A program made the translations under genes and the position numbers. A model generated the notes under the pieces. It had not been told where the DNA came from and ran no database searches. It saw nothing but the letters and a program-made list of their open reading frames with translations. Of a DNA stretch of 64,000 bases, positions 10,097 to 21,093 are shown one piece after another. This DNA is from Agaricus subrufescens (taxonomy: Eukaryota > Basidiomycota > Agaricomycetes > Agaricales > Agaricaceae), in NCBI GenBank assembly GCA_029945375.1, contig CM057057.1, positions 2,232,001 to 2,296,000 of the forward strand, written 5' to 3'. How positions within the stretch are numbered: position 1 is the first letter of the stretch; every line of letters starts with the position of its first letter.

Positions 10097-11883
10097 TCAA
10101 ACGGCAGACTCGTCCACCACAGCCTTGCCTTTGCCTTTGGACGGCGAGGAGCGAGAAGAGGAGGTAATGGGGACGACGGCCTCAGCGGCCACCTCCTCTT
10201 CAGAAGCATCTTCATCGGCGGCCTCCTCTCCAGCAAGTTCGTCATTGACAGAATCTTCAGAAGCCTCAGTTGGCTGGCGAAAGTGCATCTCCTGAGCCAT
10301 CGTATTACGAGTTGAAAAACTAGCATGAAGGGGGGGCCTCTCCGGGAGGTTACTCCAGTAATGACCGCCACGGTGCAAGTCGTCGGTCTCATGAATAAAG
10401 TTCATCATGTCGCCGTAAGCCTGATAGAGACGAAGAGCGGCTTCATGAGAAGCTTCGGGGGCGCCAGGGGACGGAAAGAATTGTTCACAAATCTCGAAAA
10501 GCGTATCGAGTTGCGAACGATCCTTGACGAGATGGGCGTTGACGAAATAATCGGGATCGTGGGCATGCACTGCTCGAGCTTGCAAAATCTCCGCGGCGTG
10601 ACAGGCACAATCAGACAGAAGACGAGCTTGGGACAATGACAGAAGCTTCTGTTGCATCGTCAATTGAGTGTAACCAACGCTAAGATTGCGCGCGGCAACA
10701 CGAAGAGCTAGAAAAGAAGTAAAACCGACAAAATCAGTACAGAAAAAGACCAAAGAGAAAAGACGTACAGGACTCGCTAGAGAGACCATGAGAACGGAGG
10801 GCCTCGGCCAAGAATTGGACCACAGGCGCAGGCTTATTGTGGGAGCAATGGGAACGGCCTTTAGCGCGACAAGTTAAACATGCAGCACCAGCTATAGCAG
10901 CGCTGAGTTCGTCACGCACGTCCGCCGTCGCTGCCCGAGTCTCACCAGAAAGAGTATCGTAAGAATGATCACAGATGTTGAAATTCAACAAACAAGAGAT
11001 ACAACCGCCATCCGGGACCGCACGAGAGCAGATATCAGAAGCCATAGTGAAGAGGCTAGCCGTATGATCAAGGATGGGGGTGCCAGCAACAATACCATAG
11101 TCCCGTACTAAGTCGTCGCTACGACGTAAGCCTGTAAAAGAGCAGATCAGCGAAACTAGTTTAAAAAGAAACGGAAGTCTTCAAAACATACCACTGCCAC
11201 GAACCGGGGGGGGGTGTTTCTTATCGAATTTGGCCTTCTCAGTGATAGTAAGCAAGGCGCCTTTGCGACGCTCGATAGGGTCCGCCTTCGGAGCTTTCGT
11301 TTTGGCAGGGAGGGTTGTTTTGGACGTGGAAGCGGGAGGAGTAGCTTTGATTTTGGAAGCGGCAGCAGACTGACGCGCAGAGGTGCGAGGAGCTTTAGCG
11401 GAAACCACCTCAGGCGAAACAGAACGAGGGCGCTTCTGGCCGCGGGCTGGGCGCTCAGCAGAATCGTTAGCCAATTCGTCAACGCTTCCTTCGGCAGTTT
11501 CATCGGCGGAATCCTCGCTAGACACCGAACAATCAATAGCATCCCTAGTTAGTATCATCCTAAGGATCGACTCACGGATCAGAAGCAACGGGGTCCTCTA
11601 CCTCAACAACGGGAAGAGGGTCCGGTTCAGCGGCTTGCAACTTCGCCAGTTTCTCGGCGAGGGCAGTCTCCTCAGCGCGAGCTTGTGCGAGTACGCGAGC
11701 AGCAGTCTTTGCAGTCAAAGAGGCCTTCAAAGCCACAAGCGCCGCCGACGGAGGGGCAGATGTAGTAGCAGAAGAAGCGGCGACCTTTTCCTGTTTGATA
11801 TGGGGCCGAGACTTAGATTTGGGAGCAGTTTGAGGCTTCGAGGCGACAGTAGACTTGCGAGGCTTGGGTTTAGCAGCAGGCAT
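10097..11883 (-). CDS. Antisense gene A of the retrotransposon, 4 exons, 535 aa, Cys-rich protein of unknown function
   Basis: The deduced exons are 11576-11883, 11192-11517, 10769-11131 and 10097-10707. The introns are 58, 60 and 61 nt, with GTGAGT, GTATGT and GTACGT donors, CTAAC/CTGAT branch points and clean AG acceptors; the spliced frame is 536 codons including the stop. The first 200 residues are very basic, Ala/Lys/Pro/Ser-rich and nuclear-looking. Residues about 246-309 hold a cysteine/histidine cluster C-x8-C-x2-C-x6-C-x-H ... C-x2-C-x7-C-x-H, which could bind zinc. A helical region follows (about residues 335-480), and the C-terminal 55 residues are Glu/Ser-rich with a short basic patch SPSKGKGKA. 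I do not recognise the family. The combination suggests a chromatin or nucleic-acid-binding protein, but that is inference. Confidence 0.78.
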
Positions 11884-11935
11884 CGTAGAAGCAGGAGGCA
11901 AGAAACAAAGGACACGCTACCAAGCCAAGGAAACG

Positions 11936-11943
11936 TTTATATA
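11936..11943 (-). promoter_or_regulatory. TATA box of antisense gene A
   Basis: The - strand reads CCTTATATAAACG here, placing TATATAAA 53 nt upstream of the ATG at 11883. The arrangement matches that of antisense gene B. Confidence 0.6.
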
Positions 11944-12488
11944 AGGCGTTCCCGGCCGAGTTGGTAGTTGGCCGAGCCCGTAACCGCCGTACCTAATAAA
12001 GCAACGCCACCTACCTAATCCTATGCCATCGCAGGAACACGATTAAAATCGGACGAGACAAAAAGCACGGACGAGCTGTTTTGTCCATCCATACCAGTTA
12101 CAGCGATGTTTCTGTCTCTACACAAGTGAGCTAGACAGTAAAAAGACAGAAGAATCAGTAGCTATCGAGGAACGGAGGATAAGGTATAAAAATAGAAGCG
12201 GAGATAGCGAGTCCGATCAAGCGATGGAGGATCCGCCAACCCGGGAACTAACTAGTTAACCCCGAGGTCCGAGATCTAAAAATATTCGCCACGTGTACCC
12301 AATATTCCGCACCCCGTAGTTAAAATGACAGGCAGACCGCTAGTTCCTAAAACATCAGCAACACGTGTGGCTAAAAGCACCCGAGGGATTCGCGTAGGCA
12401 CAAGTCAGTATACCAGAAGCATGGCAACAGCCCCGATAAACTCAGAAATATCCAGCAGTTCGATGACTGGGGACAGTCAGCTTATAGT
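11944..12488. other. Non-coding segment between antisense gene A and the 3' LTR
   Basis: About 545 bp without a supportable frame. It should carry the upstream promoter region of antisense gene A, and it ends at the polypurine tract. Confidence 0.5.
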
Positions 12489-12498
12489 GAGGGGGAGA
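12489..12498 (+). other. Polypurine tract
   Basis: Ten purines (GAGGGGGAGA) lie directly before TGATACGG, the start of the 3' LTR. This is the expected plus-strand primer position for a Ty3/gypsy element. Confidence 0.75.
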
Positions 12499-13846
12499 TG
12501 ATACGGCCCGCGCCGTTTTACGCGTAGAAATGTACTAGCTAGTATTTACAAGGGTATAACACCCACTAGCCAAGGTGCAGGGTCAGAACCTAACCATCTC
12601 TCGACACCTCAATAGTATCTCTCGTAGTCTGATAAATCCGCCTTGACTCTTATACGGGAAAACTGTACCGTGTAAGGCAAATATAGTCACTAGCTACCAG
12701 GAATGATCCGAGTAGAGGCATTAGATCTGGTGGTGACAACTAATTAGGCCGAAATACGACGATGACGCTCTAACTACCTAGACGAAACGTCGATTTATGC
12801 TTAGCGAAACTACAGATCACTCCTCCCGAGATATACTATTCGAAGCAGTTGACCCGCAGAAGACATCGGCTCGGACAGGGAACGGCTATCACGCAAACTA
12901 GCGAGCTGAAATCCCATCAGATTATCGTGGACCCACTAGCTAGCTGGACATATCACCAATTAGGATTCTCATCACATATCGATAACAAATCTGAACGGGT
13001 AGAACGTTCAGCCAAGCGGCCTTCGGCATTCTGAAACCTGACAATGTACCCATGTGGATGCCAGGGGTAGCACAATGAAGACTAGCTACCATTGTTAGTT
13101 GGAAGGGGTAAGGTGCTAAGCGATGTCAGGCAGCACCTGCTCCAACCATGATTATTGGTGCGGATAGGATCTATCCATACCCTCAGCCCAGTCCATATGA
13201 TACCCTTAGTAATAGTAGAACTACTTTGTTAATATTTGTACGCATAATGTGAATATAAAAACCCTCTAGCTAGCGTCAAGAAAGGCAAGCAATCTCCGGC
13301 CCACGTCTAGCTTTGAGGATCGTGATTTGTAAAGTAGCGATCTAATAAGTGAATAACAACTAGCTTGCGAGAGAGCTTCTAGAAAAACTCAGACTAGTTC
13401 AGCAGTTCACGTCGGAGACGTTACCCGCTCAGAGAATTCACTAAGTTGCCAGTGATACGATAGTTTAAGAGACTAGCTAGGCTACCATCGCACGCTTATA
13501 TCCAGCAGAGGTGTAAGTCGGTGCTAGTTTGAGTTGTAATTGCGGAGTCGGTGGATAACTGGCGAGTTAGATCATCGCAGCTCCTCATTAAACGTCATTG
13601 GTGCGACTTAGTTTGGCTACAACGCAGTAGCTAGAGTTCAAAGTTCACGTAGCCCTTCGGCCCGTTCGTAGCTAGAACAAGTTTGAGGATTCTTTTATTT
13701 GGAATTCCTTCTTTATTAACTTTAACTTCGAAATAACCTTTTCTGAACATCTCCCCACGAACTTGCATTTACGAGTACTAGTTAGTGAAGTGTGGTGTGT
13801 TTATTAAACTAGCTACACCCTTAACGTTTCATTTACTACCTCTACA
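12499..13846 (+). repeat. 3' LTR, 1348 bp
   Basis: It starts TGATACGG right after the purine tract and ends CTCTACA, so it has the canonical TG...CA ends. Its last 889 bp match 1-892. It carries a copy of the ATATAAAAA promoter element. The next bases (CCGCT) belong to the interrupted transposase gene; the matching target duplication would lie before the window. Confidence 0.93.
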
Positions 13847-15606
13847 CCGCTTTGCGAGGTCTTCAAATGCGGCATTAGTGGGCGACATTTGCACAGTGAT
13901 GGCTTGTTCCATCAGCTCATCGTGAACCCGCATCGGAAGGTTACTTGGATCATAATGGGTGGGGTTAGCATTTAGAAGTTTATCCCGTCGTAAGGGAACG
14001 TAGTAGGTTTTTTTGGCTGCCGCATGGTTGCATATACCCTTGATATTGCAAACGCGACACGGACTAAGTGCGTTTGAACCTTTCATGTTCATAACAAGCG
14101 CCATGGCAGGTATATCACCGAAAATGAGAATGAGATAGGCGTGGAGGAGAAAGTATGCCTCGGAAATCGAATCCCAAGCCTTGACACCAGCCTCGAGTTG
14201 GATTAATTCTTGAACAAGAGGCCAGAAATAAGAATCTATGTCCCATGGTTTCTTAGGGCCCGGGATAACGCCAATCCTTAACCGGTGCTTCTTTTGGAAC
14301 CGTACATCGGGCGCAAGGTTATAGACAAATAAGACGATTGGCCAGCACGTCTGGCTACGTCGCTTGAAGGGGGCAAACCCATCGGTTGAAAGACCAAGGG
14401 CGATGTCACGCTCGTCGGAAAAGTAATAGAAGGTGTTGTCAGTGTCGCCTGTGGGGACAATAGTTTGGAGGAGTTCTCGATAATACGAGCCGTCGAAGAC
14501 ATCTCTGATTATGCCTGGCTCGTGTTGGAATTCTGCTCGATAGCGCATCTTTTGAGCATGCTCACGGCTGGATAACATAGCGAGTAGGCGAGGAATGATA
14601 GGGAGATATGCAAAATATTTGCGTGGCTGGCCCTTGGCATTGAACCTTGGTTCGTTGCATTCGGGATTTGGGCATGTGCTGTGATGTTCATATGGCCCGG
14701 TGAAGCAGACGCAGCTGTTGATGCAACAGCTGTAACGAATGGGCTGTAATCCGGACAAAGCACGGACGCGCTTCTTCGTCATTTTGAGTGAGTCGTGATG
14801 CTCGTTGCGAAATACGCGTGCCATTCTCGTAAATGTCCTATCGGTTAAGCGATCTTCTATCTTGAGAGTATACTTGAGGAGAAGGTCGATATCGGCCTCA
14901 CTAAGGCTCGGAGAATCATCTATAGATGAATGAGATACATGTGAATACGATGCGAGGATAAGGACGTACCAAATGCCGCTACTTCGCGTCTACAACGTTC
15001 CAAGACTTTATCCCAGAGAGTAATGCCTGCCACATCTGTACGAAGGTCATCACTTTCTTCATCTGTTTCGTCACCACTTTCGCGATTATCATCCGAAACT
15101 TCTTCGTCGGCAAATAACAAGTCAAAAAGTGTGTCTGTTGGAGGTGCGGGTTGTTCCTGATCGCCTTCTTGATCATCTTCATCATCTGACCCTCGTGTCC
15201 ATCGAGATTGTCTCCAAGTTCGCTGTATCGCCATCCCCATTTGCTCTCTTGCTCTGGTTGCCCGCCTAACATCAATGCCAACTTGCTCCTCGAGTGAAGG
15301 ATGGCTGTCAACAGGAGAAGATAGAGGTTCTGCTGCGTCTAGTGCATGATCTGCGGTCTCAGATAGAGTTTGAATGGGGGGAGGCAATGATGGAGGGGCG
15401 GCAGAGGTAGTTTCCAGGCGTCTCCTTTTGGTTGACCGCGTGTCTTCTATCGAATGCTGGGAGGGTGGGCGCCAGGAGGCGGTCACTGCATTGTGCGCAA
15501 CAACCTTAGACCGGCACTCTAAGTGTCGTGCTCTTACACGGGGAGGGACCATTCCACCGCAAGGACAGCGACACTTAACCTTAGATGTGCCCCTTCTACG
15601 CGCCAT
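13847..15606 (-). pseudogene. Tnp2/Transposase_21 (CACTA-type) transposase, truncated by the retrotransposon
   Basis: The gene starts at ATG 15606. Exon 1 is 14970-15606, a 50-nt intron with donor GTACGT follows, and exon 2 runs from 14919 into the LTR boundary, leaving 570 codons. The N-terminus is a Cys-rich, basic segment (CRCPCGG) followed by an acidic linker. Further on are CCINSC and CPNPEC zinc-type pairs and the CACTA transposase core with the first catalytic Asp in GLSTDGFAPF (about residue 392) and the second in FGDIPA (about residue 481). The third catalytic residue would lie beyond the break. Fused to the LTR, the frame runs only six more codons before a stop inside the LTR. The rest of the gene must lie on the far side of the 14-kb insertion. 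Confidence 0.85.
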
Positions 15607-16569
15607 GCTGAGAAGGTTGAAGATGATACGTAGAGGCTACGGGTGGGGTTTATGTAGGAGGGGATGGAGACGGAATTTTCTTCCGGCCGACCGGTTATGT
15701 ATCTAGCGAGCCGGGTCCAGGCAATGTATAATTCATTTAGAAAATTTTTTTACATCGAATGCTAGAACTACAGGGACATCAGGCGTCGTGGTGCATTCTT
15801 TTATTGGGATGGCGGGTGGTCGTAAGCCAAACAACGGGTGGTGGTGAACTGATTGATATTGGAGGAAGGTCTTGGCCTGTAGAATAACAACGACCAAAGA
15901 ACTCGGGGAGGCGGTTATAGTGGGGGCTGTTGTTGCCACTGCTTTTCGGTAGGATGCTACTCGAGTGACTTCGAGTGGCACAGTCCACAATCTTTGGGTA
16001 GACTAGCGAGTGAGGTTGATGAGATAATAAGAGCCGTAGCGGTATTCAAGGAATCATGTGGATGAAAAGGTGGATATAACGGTAGCCCGCTATAGTCAAA
16101 GGTAGGCACCGGACAATCCGGTGCCAGGATGTTTGAAGGGCGTCCATCGTCGAAAGCGAATCTTGGGTTTGAAGTGTGTATCGCAATAGTATATCTACGA
16201 GAGAAATAAGTGGATAGATGTGGTAAGCGATGACTTACCGCGCCTTTGGAATAATCGAGGGGATGGGAGAGAGAAGATGAGATGAGTGACCGTTATGCGG
16301 TCACGCTGGTGGGCGGATCACATAGTCACGCACATCCATGATTGACATAACGTGACCCAAGTTCAGTTTGAAACGATCACTGATGCGATCAAAAAATTCC
16401 CATTCACCACGCCCACCACCACCACCACCACCACCACCACCACCTCCTCAACCGCCGTATCTCGGACTGTCCGGGATCGACACCTTTTACTCTTGGACTG
16501 TCCAGGAGTATCATCAGCTATCATCTAAAATACCATCGCACTTAACTCTCTTCGTTCCGATCTTCCTCA
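15607..16569. other. Divergent intergenic region of the DNA transposon
   Basis: This 960-bp stretch separates the head-to-head starts of the transposase (-) and the 894-aa gene (+) and should hold both promoters. It includes a pure (CCA)10 microsatellite at 16413-16442, about 130 nt before the + strand ATG. I see no other gene in it. Confidence 0.6.
16413..16442 (+). repeat. (CCA)10 microsatellite
   Basis: Ten perfect CCA units lie in the leader region of the 894-aa gene. Confidence 0.9.
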
Positions 16570-19358
16570 ATGCCAGGCCGAGCCTACCTTATCGATGGCG
16601 ACATATATTATTCGCCCAACTGCGACCGAGATGTGCAGCTCCCTGGTCAGCTCAACATCGACGACATCACCTCATTTAACAACGTGGGCATGGAAGCTTT
16701 CGAAGCGCCGTATTGGTGGTCTGAGAGGGTTCCGTGGCTGGGCTTCCAGCCGAGGCGGCCAGTATGCTGGAACGGCGCTCTCGTGGAGGATATCGGATAT
16801 ATGCCTCGGCAGCTTCTTCAAAAGGACGATGGCACGCTGTATAAGCTGCCGTATCTTTCACAAAATAGATGGGTGGCCCTGGAGAATCTGATTCGAGAGG
16901 TGCTGGGAATCTTCTCGCGTCATTTCAACATACAATACGTAGAACCTTATTCTACCCGAAAGTGGGGTTATACCAATGGTCACCCCACTCAAGCTGAGAC
17001 ATGGAAATATGCACATCAAGGCCGAGACTGGTTTGCGATGTGGATCGCCCTATTATATTGGATGTTAAAGATAATCCCGGAGGATCCGAAGTATCTGGAG
17101 GGTATCTCCCCTACGGAGTGGTACAAGCTGTTGGTAACGTGGGACAAGAGCCGTATAAGCATGTGGGAGTCTCTGCGTTGTGCTCCCCTGCTCCAACGTT
17201 TCTGGGATGCCAATCGCGCGGGGGTTTTTCTACACAATCCCTACGATCAGCCAACCCAACCCTCAGCTTGGTGGTTCGATCACCTCGGAATCCCAGTATG
17301 GTACCGTTGGGGGCCTCGAGAAATCGCGCAAAGTAAACGAGATGGTTTTTACCTAATGGTACCCCCATCTGAAATTCTCCAAGCTGCAACCACTGTCGTA
17401 TCGCCCTCTGTGCCTTCCTATTCTGCCAACACAGAGGATGCGTGGGAAGATACCCAAGTCTACGGTGCGTAGTGTACGATCCATTGGTACTGAGTAATGA
17501 CTCATGCTCGTTCACAGAGCCTCATTTTGAACCAGCAAGCCCGCAACCAATAAATGTCACTGAGGACGACCAACGACCCCCTTCCTCGCCCTCGCAAATC
17601 AGCAAACTCGTTTGGAAGAAAGGGCGGCTGTGTCAAGTCGAAAGGTCGGGCCGAGATGTTTGGGAAGCGTTTGAGAGGAAGCACGAAGAAAGACACCAAC
17701 GAATGTTACTTCATGAAACGCCAGTTGCTCGACAAACTAGACTAAACCGTGCAAATAAACCGCCAACCGTGAGCGCAGCTGTGTATGTGTGGGAGTGGAG
17801 CCTAGACACTCCACCAAAATTTACTCGTACTCTGGTTCCAAAGCGAGATCGTGGCGAGACCCTAGAGGAAGCACGCCCTGGGGAAGCGCGCTACGATTCG
17901 TTTTGTAATGAGTGGACCCTTTGTAGCGAGTGGGTCGATGAATCGTACGAGGAATCAGATGAAGAAATAGATGAAGTTCCAGCACAGGAGTTGTACCAGG
18001 ATGAGGGAGGTATAAGCTCACTCGCTGGTGCCTCTCCGGCCCATGCTATCAATATTGCATCCTCTACCCTTACAACGTCGGCGGCGACAGCACTCCCAAC
18101 GGCTCCCGCATCCGCCACCTCCTCCGTCAATCCCTCCGCAGATCATACTTCGTCAGGAGCCGCTTCAACACCCCTCCCCGAATGGGAGCAGACCCAGCTG
18201 GAGGTGGTTGACATTTTGAAGAAGCACTACGGTTTTCTGCCCCCCCGACTAGCCACAAGATTTGGACATGCAGCACGACTGGCTGACATCAAGCTCCTGC
18301 TCGTTATCACTGGCACTTGTCCCGTCAAACTCAACAGTACGTTCTGGACAACGCCAATGGGTCACGCCTGCGTCGACTTCGGGCTGCGTCTAGCTAACAA
18401 GGAAGGTGGTGAACCATCGGCAGCTGTGTGGGACCTGTCCTCAAGATGTACGCACCCTCTCAAGTTCTCCCCTCGGTTACGCTATATCAAACGAGTGTGG
18501 GCCGGCACCCGACTCCTATATATGTTTGATTTTGGTGACTTGGCCGCTGCCTCTTGGAACATTGCCGTCTATAGTGCCTCTGCTGCCGCCATGGTCTGTC
18601 GTCTACATCCCGAGCTCAATGATGAAGATATCACGGTCGAACTAGCACAATCCGGTGTCCCATTCCGAACTTTGCAGAAACGAGCCGGCCTCAAGCTTGC
18701 ACGTCCTGAGCTACCATGCGCTCTAACGCCAATGATCTTTTCAGATCATGTATTCACTCCATCTGATTATGAATATTGGAGGCAAAGGTGTCAGTCCGTG
18801 TTGATGTCTCAGCGCGGCCGTGCAGCTATCTTGCGCGGCGGCTATGTTCGGCGCTTGGCCTTGGAGGGCGGGATTAGTATCAGTGAAGCATTGCAAGGGC
18901 CGTCGGGTCTATATTACGACGATACTCTCAACTTTCATGCGCGGGATAAAGATGGTGTGGAATATGTAGATGATGACTTGACGACGAACGAGCTGGATCT
19001 CTTGTGTGGGATATATCAAAGTTTTACAGGTATGTTCCGCAACAAAATATCATTTTTTTAGTGCTCAATGGTTGTATTAGGTGTGGGCACCAGCATCAGG
19101 AAGCAGTCTTGGCACCCTCTCGTCTCCACGTTCGAAGGCAGTGGCGATGACCAAGGCCGTTGGCCCCCTCGCTTGGAAGAGCTTTATGTGAACCGCCACC
19201 GTTCCATCCTTGATGAGAAGGTCACGATTAATCGGCAGTTCCTTCGCACGGCTACCCAATGGCGCGACAAGACTCGAGGTTTCGGAGATGCCAGGAGAGC
19301 CAATGCCTCTGTAGAAAAATGGTCGACTCAATTTCTTGACACTTTTTGTAGTACATAA
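16570..19358 (+). CDS. Transposon-associated conserved protein, 3 exons, 894 aa
   Basis: Exons are 16570-17464, 17518-19029 and 19081-19358, with introns of 53 and 51 nt; the spliced frame is 895 codons including the stop. The N-terminal third is Trp/Tyr-rich (WWFDHLGIPVWYRWGPREIA). The middle has the signature WEAFERKHEERHQRMLLHET followed by a Trp-rich ERxxPP/WEW segment. An Ala/Ser/Thr linker and a C-terminal domain ending near KQSWHPLVSTFEGSGDDQGR complete it. From memory, proteins with this pattern are abundant in agaric genomes and often lie beside Tnp2-type transposases; no function is known to me. It is divergent from the transposase gene, as accessory genes of CACTA elements often are. 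The frame is intact. Confidence 0.82.
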
Positions 19359-19835
19359 ATGCTTTAATATGTAGGTTATGGATTATCAATGACGCTTGGT
19401 ACAGTATTTCGAGTTAGATTTCGTTTTCTCTATATCGTGGATCCTACCTGTACAGTTATTTGTTGCATTAGATCTTGTATCTTATCATTGTAGCCTTCGG
19501 TAGACAGTTTTTAGAGCCTGCAGTTTTTGCGGGAACGTCATGCGATGCTACATTTGGTAAGTTTGCATTTTTATATATAACCAACCACCACTGAAAAAAT
19601 GATCTCTATAGATTATATTTTCATTATAATGGCATGATAGAGCGATATATTCTTGACACGTATTTCAACTGCTATTGGTATGTAGAATGCAATATAGGAT
19701 GGTCCTTCATAGAGGCAGCCTGGTCAAGGCTAGAGCTTCAATTATGCAGCTGACTCTCTTCCTTATGCCAAATCCTTTAACAATAGCAGGTAATGTGTTA
19801 AAATATATCATTCCATTCTATCCTAATGACACTAC
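19359..19835. other. Convergent intergenic region
   Basis: AT-rich sequence between the stop codons of two convergent genes. It should hold both 3' ends; no gene is seen. Confidence 0.5.
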
Positions 19836-20586
19836 TCAGATTGCGCCCACTGTAACATCCAACTTCTCCTCGTACTCAGACGAGTCCATCTGTATCTCGA
19901 GGCCGCCCTCATCATTGCCTGGAATACATATGCGAATGGTCTTGCGCTTCTAAGGTAAGAGAAATTAGTTTGCTTCTACTTCGAAAAATGGTTACTTGCC
20001 TTCTGCTGTTGCTCATCTAGTTTTTGTTCAATCAATAACTCAAAATTTCTCTGGCGTTTCCGACAACCTCCGTCCTGCATCCCTTCAGTGCCAACAGTGC
20101 CTCCAGTGGCTGTCAAATCAACGGTGGTACCCCGACGAGCACTAACGGATTCGGCAACGAGATTGACCGTGATTTTCTGCTGACCATCACCCCTACCTTC
20201 AGTAACGGAATCAACCACTTCGTGTTGTGCGTCTGCCCCTTTGGTTTGTTGCCTAGTCGACCTTTTTGCCCTTTCTCTAATCACTGAGCGATATTCAGTA
20301 TCAAGTAACGGATTCTTGTGAGTGACTTACCAGTCTCCCAGCTGGGTTCGCTAACAGATGGCTCTGGTGCTTTGTCCGAGCGATAACGATCTGCATACGC
20401 ATCACGATACTTCTTTATCCCGAGCTGATTTTTACGGTCTTTCGGTGTGCAAGGAGTCTCTGGGACTACCTCAACCACCGAATCTGACTCTGCCTCGGAG
20501 GGTTGTCGCAAAATAGGCATCAGGGAGAATTTTGAAGTCTCAAAACCACCCCGGAAGTGACTTATATCCAAAGTGATGTTTTCCAT
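19836..20586 (-). CDS. Unknown 217-aa protein, 3 exons, one GC-AG intron
   Basis: Exon 1 is 20331-20586, exon 2 is 20000-20283 and exon 3 is 19836-19949. Intron 1 (47 nt) has a GTAAGT donor and a TACTGAAT branch region. Intron 2 (50 nt) uses a GCAAGT donor with an ACTAAT branch and CTTAG acceptor. The frame is continuous through all three exons and ends in TGA. The protein begins MENITLDISHFRGGFETSKF, is Ser/Glu/Pro-rich up to the first junction, has a basic stretch after it, and ends with a Gln-rich helical segment followed by an acidic tail (GGLEIQMDSSEYEEKLD). I do not recognise it. It lies between two transposon-type genes and is probably part of the same element. Confidence 0.65.
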
Positions 20587-21020
20587 TTATAGATAAATAG
20601 ATTTATCAGACCACTAAAGCACATTTGTTATGCGCATAGCCGGACATCGGAATCAATTATGCCCGGTTTTATGTAGGAGGAAGACGTAAGTCTTTTTCTT
20701 TCCCATTTTTGCCACCATTCCGCCTCTAACAACGATCCCTTCTTGCCGTCGCCGCCTCCTGCCAAGCAACAAAGGCGGGATCTACAACTTGCGCACCCGG
20801 ATGTCGGCGTAAAACAATACCCGAATATTACCTGCACGAAAACGTAAAGTGTGAAAGACGTAAAGTGGAGTATTTTTCTCTGAATTTTCTTGTTATTGAC
20901 CTCAGCGAAACAGTCTAATTACTTACACTGCTCGGCGTGCCTGTGTCAGCTCATCTCCGTCCGGCTATTGTATTAGGCGGTGACGAACCGAGATACGAAC
21001 TGTCCGTAGGTCGCGACGCA

Positions 21021-21028
21021 TATAAATA
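21021..21028 (+). promoter_or_regulatory. TATA box of the 376-aa gene
   Basis: TATAAATA lies 66 nt before the ATG at 21094, a normal spacing for a basidiomycete core promoter. Confidence 0.55.
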
Positions 21029-21093
21029 AACTCCAAGTCCGATTTCCATTTCACGCCTCTCTCGTTCTTCAGCACGACCACATACTCTCAACT

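Larger units (their letters stand above)
1..13846 (+). mobile_element. Ty3/gypsy LTR retrotransposon, 5' end cut by window
   Basis: The two ends are near-identical direct repeats (1-892 and 12958-13846), and between them lie gag, protease and RT-RNaseH-integrase frames in the Ty3/gypsy order. A TGG-type primer site follows the 5' LTR and a purine tract precedes the 3' LTR. The 3' LTR is 1348 bp, so about 459 bp of the 5' LTR lie outside the window and the full element should be near 14.3 kb, large for a fungal gypsy element. The extra length is a 5-kb block between pol and the 3' LTR that carries two antisense spliced genes. All long frames are open, so the copy looks recently active. It sits inside a Tnp2-type transposase gene. 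Confidence 0.95.

Noticed and set aside
7955..11883. The extra block as an env gene
   Set aside because: It sits where env would, but it is on the opposite strand, contains introns, and neither protein shows a signal peptide or a membrane anchor.
10062..11967. Several + strand frames opposite the antisense gene A
   Set aside because: They are reverse-frame shadows of Ala/Glu/Ser-rich exons, interrupted at each intron of the - strand gene, without splice logic of their own.
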